Below, one piece after another: positions 42,901 through 54,871 of a stretch of DNA of 64,000 nucleotides (position 1 is its first letter; every line of letters starts with the position of its first letter). Both the position numbers and the translations under genes were made by a program. The notes beneath the pieces are model-generated. The model made no database searches. It saw only the letters and a program-made list of their open reading frames with translations, and had not been told where the DNA came from. The stretch spans positions 24,047,626-24,111,625 of the forward strand of contig OX465589.1 of the NCBI GenBank assembly GCA_950022655.1. The letters are read 5' to 3'. The DNA is from Alentia gelatinosa (lineage: Eukaryota; Annelida; Polychaeta; Phyllodocida; Polynoidae).

Positions 42901-45136
42901 TATCCCCCATTTTGCGGACATGGCAGAGCCTTTAGTGGAGTTAACCAGAAAGGATCAACCGTTCATATGGTCGACGCAGAGACAGTGGGCATGGTCCCGT
43001 CTAAGAGATGCCTTGACATCGGAACAGGTAATGGCTTTTCCGGATGCTGGGCTACCGTACGTGCTGTACGTGGATGCCAGTTTAACCTGCATAGGAGGAA
43101 TCCTGACGCAAAAGGATAACACAGGAGTTGAATGACCCATCCAATACGTGTCCAAGCAACTCAACGAAACACAACGCAAATGGGCCACCATAGAAAAAGA
43201 AGCGTATGCCATTGTGTACGCACTGCAAAAACTTAATCCGTATCTGCAGGGATCGAAGTTCATCATAGTGACAGACCATTTGCCGTTGAAATCGTTATTT
43301 TCCCAAGAAATGAAGAATTCCAAGATTCAACGATGGGCGGTATTATTGGCAGAATATGGTGCGCCCATAGAATATCGGAAAGGATCCTCAAATGTGCGGG
43401 CTGACATGTTGTCACGACTACCACCATCCGCAAAACAAACATGTGACACCTTGGTGGAGATTGCGGCCGTATCCAGCAACGAACCCTTACTAGACGCTGT
43501 TTCTCTTCTTACGAGCATCGATATTGGACAATCCTCCATGAAAGTGGAAAAAGAAACGTGGTGCGATCCGTTCATAGATAAAGAGACATTAGTAAAGGAA
43601 CAACGACAAATGGCCCAGTACCAGTTAGGAATCCGACAAGAAGAGGATTACCTGATAGATAATGACGTGCTATATACGTTAAATGAAATCAAAGGCATCA
43701 GTTACCCCCGTATTGTGCTACCCAAGAACATAACCGCCACGGTAATAACGATGATACACCAAGAAATCGGACATCAGGGCATGGAAAAAGTGTACCAACG
43801 AATCGCCCGGAGGTACAAGTGGGCTGGCATGAAAAGAGATATTCATGAAACGATCTCGTCTTGCCCTGTATGCTTTCTCTATAAACCTGTAAAAACGTAT
43901 CCACCTACACAACCTCTGCCGGTCCCGATCTCCCCCAACGAAGTTCTGGGAATAGACCTAATAGGACTGTTGCCGGAATCTCACAATGGTAACAAATATG
44001 CAATCGTATGCATCGACCACTGCACTGGCTGGGCAGAGGTTTCTCCAATACCAAATAAAAAGGCAAAGGAAATCGTGAGATTCCTGGCGGATCAGTGGAT
44101 ACCCAGATATGGTCCTCCATCAATCGTCATCTCCGATCGAGGTACCGAATTTCTAAATGCGGAAGTCAGGCAGTTGACTATGCACAACAACATCCAGTGG
44201 AGATACACCACGGCATATCATCCCACCTCCAACTCAAAAACTGAACGATTTAATGGGACGTTGAAATCGATTCTAAGCAAACTCATTGACAGTAAAGTGC
44301 ACTCGTGGGAACATCATTTATCAACTGCCTTATGGTCTTATAGATCAACTATATCGACTGTAACGGGTTTCTCGCCATACTTTCTGTTTCATGGCCGTGA
44401 ACCGACCACTCCTCATCTACACCATCAACGAGTACCACGGGGAGAAGAATTGAAGGTACTAAACGACAGAATAAAGGAAAATAAACAGGCTATCGAATTA
44501 GCTAAAGAAAAAACTGAAAAAATTCAAGCTCGCAACAAGATAAGGTTGGATCACAGGAAACCCGCCCCAATCTACAATCCGGGAAGGGAAGTACTACTTC
44601 AAAACATGAAACGAACTACCTTCCAGGCACCCTACACACACGGATTTGTGATAATACGTGTAAGAGGCAATGTGGCGGATATACAACACTACTCGGGGAA
44701 GATAAGCACGGTCAACTTAGAACGATTGAAACTAGTGCCAACCAACATCACCTATCTCCCAACGACAGGTGGTAATACACATCAAACGACACATGTCACT
44801 CCAAATCCACAACAGTCCATACGACAAGACGATAAGGCACGCTCAGAACACGACCCAGCTCGAAGCCCGCAGGACTTATCTACACACACGCTAAACCCTC
44901 TGGTACGACAGACACAGAGGTGTGACAACAAAACGAACACGGTGGTACAAGACGACAGAACCTCGACTACGGCTATATCGGGCCGGGCGAGTGCCAGAAC
45001 GATAAAGCGCCGACTATCGAGACAAAAGCAGCGATTACGGTGTCATATCAGCGACGCCTATGACATAACAGAGGACGCACCTCTGCCCTTTGTGGATGAA
45101 CAAACATTAGCCGACGCCGCCAATCACCGTTTTTAG
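42901..45136 (+). pseudogene. RNase H and integrase of pol
   Basis: RNase H begins at about 43060 (YVLYVDASLTCIGGILTQ). A TGA at 43133-43135 lies within it, and the same frame continues (QLNETQRKWATIEKEAYAI, FIIVTDHLPLKSLF). The integrase zinc domain shows HQEIGHQG and SCPVCFLYK (H-H-C-C). The catalytic core shows LGIDLIG, VISDRGTEFLN and SNSKTERFNG, giving the D, D and E of the DDE triad. The C-terminal region is long and polar and ends in TAG at 45134-45136. Integrase joins the element ends to host DNA and normally leaves a 4-6 bp duplication, in line with the CCAC seen here. Confidence 0.88.
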
Positions 45137-45139
45137 GAC

Positions 45140-45598
45140 GTGGCAGGCGGTGACGCGCCGCATCACACAATGGACGAGGGTGATGACACAGGCGCACTTA
45201 CACATCAAAGTGACACTGACTCAACAAACGATGACTATCAACTCGAGTATCAGGACGACACTGATACCAAAAACAATGAACCAGACACGACGGGTACAAT
45301 GCACCATGACAGCAAGGAGTATTTAACCAGTGCGGTTGGTTTACAAACATCACAGACGTACAGCGACTCCGAGAGCGAGCATAGTAACGAACGTGACTCC
45401 ACCAGCAATACACGATCCGTACGAAACATCAGTGAAGCACGAAGACCGCAGCCGCGTGCCAGCGTAACTTACTATTCCACACGCTCACCGAGAACTAGAG
45501 CACAACATAACTGCAGGAGCGGGTTAACTGCAGCTACTCATATTAACTACAGAGAGTGGAGTTCATCGTCCAGCAGCAATGAAGCGGTTGTGGAATAA
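45140..45598 (+). pseudogene. Acidic, Ser/Thr-rich extension after integrase
   Basis: This frame of about 150 codons is in phase with pol and separated from it only by the TAG at 45134-45136. It is rich in Asp, Ser, Thr and His (DSTNDDYQLEYQDDTDTKNN, SDSESEHSNERDSTSN) and ends with an Arg-rich then Ser-rich segment. It overlaps the first 20 bases of env. It could be the natural C-terminus of Pol interrupted by a nonsense mutation, or a separately translated product. No family is recognised and it has no catalytic motif. Confidence 0.5.
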
Positions 45599-47381
45599 AA
45601 TCACACTTATTCTCCTCTGGATGGTAACATTGACAAACGGCATGTCGCCTAATGCCCCTTCCTTACTACACTCGGATGGAATCTCCATAACACTCGAAGG
45701 AGATACTCGACTTATATCTGCCTTATGGACAGTAATCGTGACCGTGGAAGCCCCTACACCACCGGATCTGACCTTCTACGTACAGCAAATAGAACAGTAC
45801 AGAAACATGTCTACCAATCGAGTAGACGAAGACGTTATGGCCGTGTGGGAGATACGCATGTCACACATTCTGCAGACTATTAAAATGGGAAATACTCAAA
45901 TCCAAGAAGAAGTAAGCACTACGAAGAGGGAGCGTCGGGGAATACGGTCTGTGTTGGCCGAGTTAGCACGAGCATGCTTTGGGATGGCGACGGATCAACA
46001 ACTACAGTTTCTCGCGAAAAACGTAGAAACCTTGTCGGCCTCTGTTCAACGTCTACAACAACACGACTCCAAAATGCTCTCCATGCTGGACATAGCTACG
46101 CAATACAGTCAGGATAATAGACGAGATATCATCAATCTACAGCAGCACTCTACTCAACTAGTGAAAATAGTAGGCAAGGTAAATCGGCAAGTAGAAGACC
46201 ACATCTACGCAATCCAGGTACTTCAAATAAAACAAATAGTTTCTCAAGTATTGACACTAATGGAACTGGTTGTTAATCGGTATGCCCGAGAAGTGGACTT
46301 ATTTCACCAACAAATACTTCAATTAGACCGAGGCCACCTGTCCAGAGACATTCTGTTTCCCAATGAATTGTCGGCAATATTAAGTGACTTGCGAAAACAA
46401 GGACATGATACACTGCCTGTTAGTTGGTACTACCAGACCTTAACGATCGAACCACTGTGGTTCCATGATAACAAATTAGCCTACAAGGTAATTGTGCCAG
46501 CCATTTCAAGAGATGTGTATTTAACGTATAAATTGCAATATTTCCTGGTTCAAATTGCTCAAAACTTGACTAGATCAGTGAATGGCAGACCTCGTGTTTC
46601 CCTATCCTCACAGTCGATATCGTCCTTTATTCCCTCAGACGACATTTGTGTAGGACAACAACCACTTGTCTGTCTGCCTGCTGTACAGTATAACAAACCC
46701 TCCTGCGAAGCTCAATTGGTGGGAGGAGAAAAAGAAAATGACTGTGAAGTAACAATTAGACCCAAGCCCACGGTCAAATCTGTTATAACGAGGAATCTGC
46801 AACAACCCTTCTTAGTGACCATTGTGCCTTATGAGGACATTACTGTAATTCATAGATGCACGGGAGTAACGGCTCGAAAGGAGGTTTTATCGAAAATCAC
46901 ACAGATTATAATTCCCGAGAACTGCGGCTTAGAATCAGCAGACTGGGTGATAAAAGGTGTTAATATAGGGTTTCAGCAAATTGACTTAAAATTACCAACC
47001 CCGTTGCATCTACCCGCTTTAAAAGTCAAATGGCCGGAACGAATAGACACACATGTACAGGAAGAACTCCAGAAATTAGGTGAACTAAAAGTGTCAGTAA
47101 TGGACATCCCCAAGTGGGAACGATCGTTTTATGATGACAAAACCATGACAACAAAGATGGCGTTAACGGGACTGACATTAGGAGTAACCGACTTCTTAAT
47201 TGTTTGTATAGTGGCAGCATGCATCATCATTTATGTGAAACGATCTTATGTATTCAAAACGGTTAAATCGACTCTAGACACGATTGTTGAAGCTGCGGCC
47301 GTGGGACCAACGGAGCGATTCCCCATGGTACTGGGCGACACATACAATAGCACGGTGTATCCGGAACTGCCCCCGGTATAA
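45579..47381 (+). CDS. env: Envelope-like glycoprotein, F-type class I fusion protein
   Basis: The frame is 600 residues and uninterrupted. Residues 1-21 form a signal peptide (KITLILLWMVTLTNG). A furin-type RERR ends at residue 120, followed by a hydrophobic fusion-peptide-like segment and the CFGMATDQQLQFL block. The pattern matches the F-like Env of insect errantiviruses and baculovirus F proteins. Long heptad-like helices follow (about 140-250). A membrane anchor spans about 527-552 and a 48-residue tail contains YPEL. Three or more N-x-S/T sites occur. Such proteins mediate membrane fusion at cell entry. Env starts inside the preceding frame, in a different phase, so a spliced subgenomic RNA is likely. 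Function in this copy is untested. Confidence 0.85.
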   Translation: MKRLWNKITLILLWMVTLTNGMSPNAPSLLHSDGISITLEGDTRLISALWTVIVTVEAPTPPDLTFYVQQIEQYRNMSTNRVDEDVMAVWEIRMSHILQTIKMGNTQIQEEVSTTKRERRGIRSVLAELARACFGMATDQQLQFLAKNVETLSASVQRLQQHDSKMLSMLDIATQYSQDNRRDIINLQQHSTQLVKIVGKVNRQVEDHIYAIQVLQIKQIVSQVLTLMELVVNRYAREVDLFHQQILQLDRGHLSRDILFPNELSAILSDLRKQGHDTLPVSWYYQTLTIEPLWFHDNKLAYKVIVPAISRDVYLTYKLQYFLVQIAQNLTRSVNGRPRVSLSSQSISSFIPSDDICVGQQPLVCLPAVQYNKPSCEAQLVGGEKENDCEVTIRPKPTVKSVITRNLQQPFLVTIVPYEDITVIHRCTGVTARKEVLSKITQIIIPENCGLESADWVIKGVNIGFQQIDLKLPTPLHLPALKVKWPERIDTHVQEELQKLGELKVSVMDIPKWERSFYDDKTMTTKMALTGLTLGVTDFLIVCIVAACIIIYVKRSYVFKTVKSTLDTIVEAAAVGPTERFPMVLGDTYNSTVYPELPPV

Positions 47382-47596
47382 TCATGAAAACAGTTCCTCA
47401 GGTTACTTTGAGATGTACTCGTTGAAAAAGTTGATAGTTGGAAGTTAGTAGCTTAAGTTGAGAAAACTGTAGAACCATAGTCACATATATCCTATCTAAA
47501 ATTGAGAGTTGGTCCATGTTCCTTAAGAAGACCACTACTGTCTTATTTTGTTTGCTTTTTAGTAATACTCATTGTGTACTTTGTATTATGAGATTG

Positions 47597-47868
47597 TTTT
47601 GGGACGGAGGAATATGTAATGGTTGAATAACATGTTAGTTATGAGATTCATGTGTGTTATCATAATGACCACGTGACCTGGCAGCCCTGGCTGGGTCACG
47701 AAGAAGGCGGAGCCTAACGATAGATTGGCTAGTGTATCTCGACCAATGATATCTCTACACGTGATGTATGGAGCCCGAGGGCTAGGTTTTTAAGGACGAG
47801 GATCGTCAATAAACGACAGTATTAAGTCGCACTTCGTGTTGGTCGTCTCCATTTTCTAGACTATTACA
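47597..47868 (+). repeat. Polypurine tract and right LTR
   Basis: The purine-rich GGGACGGAGGAATA precedes the LTR, which runs from 47615 (TGTAATGG) to 47868 (CTATTACA). Differences from the left LTR are three single-base changes and a small cluster at TTTTTAAGG. CCAC follows. Confidence 0.9.
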
Positions 47869-47872
47869 CCAC

Positions 47873-50401
47873 TCTACCAGGAGATACGGCCATTGTAGAA
47901 CCCCATAATAAATCTTATTGGTCATTTGCTCCTAAACTTTGTTTAAAGTCGTGATTTCTAAATAATCGGTTCAAATTAGCTGGAAATATCTGAGAGGGGT
48001 CAAAGATATTCTTACAACTACATGTGTGCCGACGCCACGCATGGGAATTCCCTGACACTAATCGTTTGAAATAAAACAAACAAGCAGCCAAGTGAGAACC
48101 CAGCCTAGCTATATGAGCATTCTGGGACTCATATTTTAGACAAGATAATCGTTAATAATGATTAGTAAACATTCAAGACGGTTTTCAAGATAGATCCAAC
48201 AACCATTGGCCCCAAGGGTTCGATAATTATCGCTAAATGTATGATGATTAGACTAGGGCCTCAAAATGGTAGCTATTAACAATTATCCCGTCTAAAAAAC
48301 GGGTCCCTGACATCATTTGAAATAGTGTGATAATTTGGTTCAAACCTACAATGCATATGCTTTAAGCGTTAAGGGACTCATAAATAATGGAACATAAAGA
48401 CATTTTCCAAATATATCACAACAGTTTATGTATGTTGAACAATTCACAGAGGTAAGATGAACTGGTGTTATTCATCATCTTCCATGGTCTACTGGTGAGT
48501 TGACAGCGGTTTGTTTGGCACCAGAAAACGCTTAAAATGCATTTTCGTGTTTTAATCTATGATCCAGACTACCCAACCACCTGACCGGAACATAATTACT
48601 GGTCATGGTTTTCTGTGTCAGACAGAGAAGACTGCTTTGCAGGCACCATGAGGATTAGGGTAGGCGAAGATAATGTGACTGACAGCATGAAGTCACCTAT
48701 TCCACACTAGATTAGAGATTAGTCTGTATAACAAATCACTACCCCAAAGGTAATACCACGTAAAACCGGAACTCGCCCAGCCGACTTCCGATGGCCAGTC
48801 CGCCCCACTTGGCGTGAGAGCAGACTCAGTCATCTCTGTACAGTTAAATAGGCCCACACTGAGAGTTCCGTCCTGGGGAAATTAATGAGCACGAACCCGC
48901 AAAAGTAGAACATTACTATTGTTCAAATCTTCATCCGCGTGTTCCGAAACATCCTCTGACACCTCTCACCCCCTGCCATGTCAGAGTAATCAGGGCCCTT
49001 TGCTTAAAAACAAAATATTATATAATTCAAAGGAGTTACAGTCAATACAAAGGGCATCGAATCACATTTTTAATCATTAGTTTGATATTCTGAGGGGAAT
49101 ATTACTATTTAGAGTAGATTCATTTGAGACTGAAAAATAAAGATTCTCGGGAATTGGGACTTGACTCAAGGAGTTGGTTTATTCGTAATCCTATTCCTAA
49201 AATCTCCTTCATTTCCTAATTCAATCCCCCTAAAAGCCTTTAAGTGTGATTTCTTCCAGCTTATTCTTTAATCGTACAATAGTTTTTGTTCGCTTTGTTT
49301 TTGTATGTACTGTTTTATTGTTTGCGAGAACAGTGGTTTTTTTACCTGAATGGGGCATTAAATGTTTGGTTTTTGATATTCATCTTCAGTAATCCTGGAA
49401 ATAACAAATTAAATACCCAGGTTATCTTTCAGTCAAACCTTTGGGAAATTATCATTTCTAGTACAAAAAGGAGGGTGTTTTTTCTATAACGATTTTAAAT
49501 AACAGAATAAACATGAAGATGCCATATATTTCAAGAAAAATACCAGTAATTTGCATAAGTTGTCAACTAATTGCATTTTGTAGGCAATGGTGCACTTTAT
49601 CATGGCCAAATCCTAAAATAATTAGTATCAAGAAAGATACGGAAAACTAGTGAAAAATAGGTATTGATGTATTGAGCAACTAATACATAAACAGAGTATG
49701 CCATAGTGATGGACGTTATGAAGCTAACCATGTCAGAGATCATTATGAAATATTTGGATTGTTTAATAACGTGGCAAATGACGAATACAATGAATAGAAG
49801 GAGCATCTCATCTGAGGAGTTGAGCAGACTCCTCTGAAAGCCTTCAGAATCCTAGAAGTCTTAAAAAAATGTCTCGTTAAATGAGACAGACAGGCACATG
49901 AGTCCGACTATAGTATAAAGACTATCATATGTTCATATCTCAGACAGGCAGAAGTCAAAGACGCACCAATTGTTGCAGAACAAATTCTTTTTTCACTGTG
50001 CAGTGTTCAAGGATAAAAGGCATGTTCCACCGGAATGACTCTTCTGCAAAGCACGCCCCTGCACGGCTGCTATTTGAACATCTTGCAAAGATTCAGCTCC
50101 GATATCCCTCTATGAAGACACATAGTTCATAATTATTCTAATCTCCAGCGGTTGATATACGTAAATAAGGTCGAGGCAACCCATAAGTGTTGTAGAGACG
50201 AGAATCGGACAGGAACTGATATGGTTTATTGAAATAACATGGAGGATATACCAAAGTGATCATTCGATCATTGACATATTCATTAATTCACATAAGGACA
50301 ATGTCTAGAGATGTTGGAAAGCGGGTAGGAGCAGAGGCCACGTCATCAATTACATGTTGATATATGTAAGCGTTAATATATGCTGATACTCCTCTTATAT
50401 T
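47873..50401. other. Intergenic, no gene recognised
   Basis: AT-rich sequence with short frames only. There is no motif of any family that I can name. Confidence 0.55.
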
Positions 50402-50599
50402 CTGACTTCTTCCTCTTATATACATATAAACCTCGGGGTTGGTTTATATATCTCATAAGCTGGAAGATATGATAATGTGTAACGATAATAAATAATAGTA
50501 ATAGATAACAACGAGTGATTGAGTTTGGCTTAATTTAATATCAACAATGATCAAGGTAGGTTATGATTGTTGATAACCTCCACCTGCCAAAATAATCAC

Positions 50600-52543
50600 T
50601 CAGAAAAATAATTTCGATATAATATATTGGTCTAACTCCTTTTTCTTGTCCATCGATCGCGTGAGATAGGGGAGGACAGACCAACTGGCCCAATCCCCTA
50701 ACTCCTTAATGTCCCCAAGTGGGACACCCGCCTGAAATAAGGCAGAGGCTCTACCTTGCCTGAAAGAGTGAGAAGAACAATGCTGTAAACCTAAATTGTT
50801 CAACTTGGACAATAAAGTTTTATGAAACCATTGATAATTGGCACGGATTAATTGACCATTGCGTAAAAAAGTTGTTAATTGAGTTCCGGGTTTATGATTA
50901 ACCATCTCCCATAAGATACGAGAATACGTGAACAAACAAAATGGCGAATCCGGAATCGTAGTTTTTTACTTTTTTATATGAACGATAAAATAATTCTCGT
51001 CCCATATAACATCAATGAGCAGGGCATAACCATCCTCTAGGATATTTGACTTACGCATCAATGCCCTAAATCCTGGTAAACAACAAAGCCAAAAACAAAT
51101 GTCTTCAGAAGTATTTCCCAATGAATAGAAAATCAACTTCATCTCCACTTTTGATATTGGTCTCGCCTGAGATAAGCGCCAATAGTGCGTTTGATACCTA
51201 ATAAAGTCTGCTTTATCTTAAGGTCGAAAATCACGAAAGTGCAGCAAATACCGAAAAAAATCAAAAATAAGAGGATCATTAATTCCTTTTGCCAATATCA
51301 TCTTCACATATTGGAGGACTTGTGTGCAAAATTGGGAACTCTAACTATAACAAATAGTTTTAGTGCAGGGCTATTATTAAAATAAAAACGTCACGTCACG
51401 ACCCCCTCCACCTCAGATTGGGTCATATTGGTTCCCTGGGCACCTACTGTTATTCCTGTTATTTTGCTATACAAAATTATTTTCCCTTACCCAATTGACT
51501 TCTGTGGGCTTATATCCACGGGGGGTCGTAACGTGACGGGGGCCGTAACGTGACGGGGTCGTAACGTGATGCAAAAATACGTTGGGGCTGATAACTTTTT
51601 TTCTAGTAAAGATAAAAACTTCATTCTTTTGCCATTTTTTTGTTATATATCTACCCTACATACCAACACTATTTCCTGACTCCAAGTGACCCACTACGGG
51701 TCTTAACATGCCGGGGTCCTAACGTGACGGGGTCGTAACGTGACGAAAAAATACGTTGGGGCTGATAACTTTTGTTCTAATAAAGATAGAGACTTCATTC
51801 TTTCGCCATTTTGTAGCTATATATATGCCCTTTGATACCCCAAAAGAACTCTTACTTATATCATAGGAAACTGAAGCTATTAATAGTTTATTGGGTGTCG
51901 TAACGTGACTGCCTAAACTACACCAAAATAGCACAAATTGAGTTCAGTATGAAGGAAGCCATATATGCCTATCATTTTATGGTGGGAAGATGCATATATG
52001 TGAGTCATTAATAACAGTGAAACTCTTTGAATTCTGCCACTTCTTTATTCTATTTTATGCACGATTTTATGCTGGTGTCGTAACGTGACGCCCTCACGTT
52101 TTTAGAGATATTTTTATAAATATTGGAGTTAGGTGTGGTTTTAAGGCTCTGGACTGTGCCATACAATGCCCCAGTTGTATGAAAACCGTTGGAACTATTT
52201 TCAAAAAGGATTTGTTTAGATATCCAGAATATAGTCCATTTGTTGCAATTTCGTGATTTTCGACCTTAAAATTATTGATAACTACATGTATAACATCGTT
52301 AACACGATGCAATACCCATACTGCGGATAAATAATTTATAATAGAGGAATACTTGAATTCCCGAGCCATGTAGGCTAAATATAAACAAATGTTTTCAATA
52401 GTCGCAGGTAAGGAAGTCCTCCGGAATTCGGAACAAAAGCGTATATAGTGGTTCCACTGGCATCGTCGCATAGTCGTGGTGTTGGGCGACATCCATCGCG
52501 ACTGATAACTTTTAGCTTCCTCCTGTAAGCCTATAAACAACAA
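50600..52543 (-). pseudogene. Tyrosine recombinase of element A, interrupted
   Basis: The N-terminal core-binding part is at 52104-52543 (NTTTMRRCQWNHYIRFC, IENICLYLAYMARE, YSSIINYLSAV). The catalytic part is at 50600-51148 with the first arginine in FRALMRKSNIL, then HSFRQG (H-x-x-R preserved, next Arg changed to Gln) and GDWASWSVLPYLTRSM, which gives the tyrosine. Between the parts are a 720-bp insertion (51384-52103) and an inverted, diverged piece of recombinase sequence (about 51190-51383, coding sense on plus). The enzyme is inactive. Confidence 0.82.
51384..52103. mobile_element. Noncoding insertion with GTCGTAACGTGACG repeats
   Basis: The ends are partly inverted: both read AAAAACGT from the outside inward, then CGTCACGT(C/T)ACGAC. 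The motif GTCGTAACGTGACG or a one-base variant occurs seven times in one orientation (about 51523, 51541, 51556, 51713, 51729, 51895, 52074) and once inverted at the left end. Two segments of about 85 bp (51568-51650 and 51741-51825) are homologous. Subterminal repeats of this sort often bind a transposase. No coding frame exists; the superfamily is unknown. Confidence 0.6.
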
Positions 52544-54207
52544 TAACCTGTCATTAAAGATCTAGGTACATGGTTAACAACTTTTGGATCATAAATCCTG
52601 GAAAGATAATCTGGTATCAGATTCAATTCCCCCGGAATATGTTCAGCATATAAGACAAAATTATTCACAGCGGAAATCCAGAATAATTCCCTCAACCATT
52701 CCATGGTTTGTATGTTCCTGCTTCTTCCGGAATTTATTGCTGCAACAACCTGTGTATTGTCCGTTTTTACAACCACATGATGATCACACCACAAAGTACA
52801 CCACCTGTGAGCCGCTACCACAATTGGCCACAATTCCAACAAATTAATGTTGGGATCCACATTCTCCGTAGGACCTGCAACCCAATGATGACTGTTGACA
52901 TCGTGTACTTCTGGCTATGTTCGTTGGGGATTCCAAACCCCAAAAAACCAATCCGGACCACAAATGCCTCCAAAACCGGACATTGATGCATCCGATTCCA
53001 AAGTATACATAAATACGTTTTTTTGAATCAAAATCTTACCAATACCGTTAAAAGTATGCAAAAAATTCCGCCACCATTCGAGATCTGCGTACATCCAGTC
53101 CGGAATTCGGCAAGTTTTAATCCTATCTTTCATGAAATTGAGAAAATTGACAATTCTACGGGAAAAAGTCCGGCCACCTTGTACCACTGTCGCAGCGTGC
53201 GACAGATAACCTGCTAAGGAAGCAATATCCTTAAAAGAAGCACATTCTTTATTTTTCAAAAATTCAACTACTAAGGAATTTACTCTCGAAAGTTTTTCCG
53301 GGGGTAACGATACTTGCATGTCAATGCTATCAATGAGAAAACCTAAATAAGTTACTTTCTGAGTTGGTTTAACCAACTTTTTCAAATTCAATTTGAACCC
53401 TAGTTGAACTAAAAATTCCGAAAGTACTGATAAATCGTGAGAACATTTTTCCTCCGTTTCTCCCAAAATATGAAATCGTCCAAATATCCGAAGATAGTAT
53501 ATATCCCCCGTCTGTGCATAGACCTGACTGAATTCCGTAAACTGTGAGAAAATAAAAGGGCGCATTTCAACCCAAACACAAGTCTGTTGGGTTAAAAAAA
53601 TTGTTCTTCTTCATTTTCCTCCAACGACCACGAAAAGCCTTAGTACTTTCGTTGATCCGGAGTTACCGGAATGGTGCGGTATGCGTCCTGGATGTCAACC
53701 ACCGCAAAATACATGTTAGGAGTAACATAAGATAAAACGGTATCTAACGATAAATATGAAAACTTTTGACACGTCGTGTTCATAAAATTGTTGATACTCG
53801 TTTTGAGTGGTCTTTTACAGTCCGTAATAGGACGGATCTTTCCACTTTTTTTCCGGACTGCACCCATTGAATGAACGCAATCTGGAGGATGATCAGTTGG
53901 AGAAACCTTCTCATTGAGCAATTCGTTGGTTATGGTAGAATTCATTTGTTCCCTAAATTCATCGTTATAAATACTATCATAATTCCCCTGGATGTAGGTA
54001 CCTGAAAACTCCGGAAAAAATATAGTCAGCGTTAACGTTTTGTCCAGAGATGTGATAATAACATTTATCAAAAAAGGTGCATGGGTTCAATTGGTTCAAC
54101 CTGCCACCTACAGTATGTGAACCCAAACAAATATCTCCACATGGGCGATAACAAGGAATACCTATTTCTGGTGGTTTATCGTGGTTCGATAATTCCCCAA
54201 GCTTCAC
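52531..54207 (-). pseudogene. Reverse transcriptase-RNase H of element A
   Basis: From the 5' side: VGGRLNQ (54100 region), AVRKKSGKIRPITDCKR, YFAVVDIQDAYRTIPV (about 53660). A YLDDF catalytic box at about 53483-53497 is in a frame different from the following GETEEKCSHDLSVL and VTYLGFLIDSIDMQV. RNase H shows LESDASMSGFGG, INLLELWPIVVAAH, VVVKTDNTQVVAAI and HIPGELNLIPDYLSR. At least three frameshifts (near 54060, 53630 and 53480) break the gene. The RT-RNase H-recombinase order and the HIPG...DYLSR end are typical of DIRS elements. Confidence 0.82.
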
Positions 54208-54686
54208 AGGATTGCCACAGAACCTGTAAAATTAGATGAAAATAACATTTCATTATCAACAACCATATCGTCAATACTATCTGATAACTCTTCAGATACC
54301 TTAATACCACCATATGACATCTGAACGCCATCTAGGGTCTTTTCCATTCTATCATCAGAATTATTGTTCTCCACAACAACACTAGATGTCTCTTGCGAAA
54401 TATCTGTTTTATGTGCAACCACTCTCCCCCTGGAATCCCCAATATCGTGACCCGTCGCTCTGAATGAATCCAGTTCATCGCTATCCAAAATAGTCTCAGC
54501 ATAGCTCAACGCATTGTTATCTAATACTTCTCTAAGATCTGTATTAGTAATTGAAATGTTAGGGGAGAATGAAACAGAACCCGGGTCATCCGGGGCAACC
54601 TCAGCGCCGGAAAAAGATCGCGGTCCCAACGAGTCCTTTGACTCGCCCACACAAAATTCGATAACATCACAGTCCTGACTACTCAC
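54204..54686 (-). pseudogene. Acidic ORF between gag and RT of element A
   Basis: This is a 160-codon frame rich in Asp, Glu and Ser (VVVENNNSDDRMEKTLDG, SEELSDSIDDMVVDNEM). It lies directly upstream of RT and overlaps its start by four bases in another frame. It is probably the N-terminal extension of the pol protein or a remnant of one. No known domain is visible. Confidence 0.5.
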
Positions 54687-54871
54687 ATATACATCTAGAT
54701 GTTTTGGACCACTACGCTTTGAGCGATATTTGTGGCCCTCCCTATTTCATTTGGAAACTTTATTCTCCGGTGTCTTTTTGCAAAAAAACCCAGAATGGGC
54801 TGCACTACACTGAGAGCATTCGTGGCGATAGCGACAATCGGTAAAGCTACAGCCATCTTTGGCATTATATC

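Larger units (their letters stand above)
40171..47868 (+). mobile_element. Errantivirus-like Ty3/gypsy element with env
   Basis: This 7.7-kb element has LTRs of 253 and 254 bp differing at about five or six positions, and a 4-bp target duplication (CCAC at 40167-40170 and 47869-47872). Internal order is gag, protease, RT, RNase H, integrase, an acidic segment, then a 600-codon env. LTRs about 98% identical imply a recent insertion. gag and env are open; pol has three in-frame stops and one frameshift in protease. Env carries a signal peptide, furin-type site, fusion-peptide-like segment and membrane anchor, so the ancestor may have been an infectious virus. It is an old copy in a genome, described as it stands. 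Confidence 0.9.
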
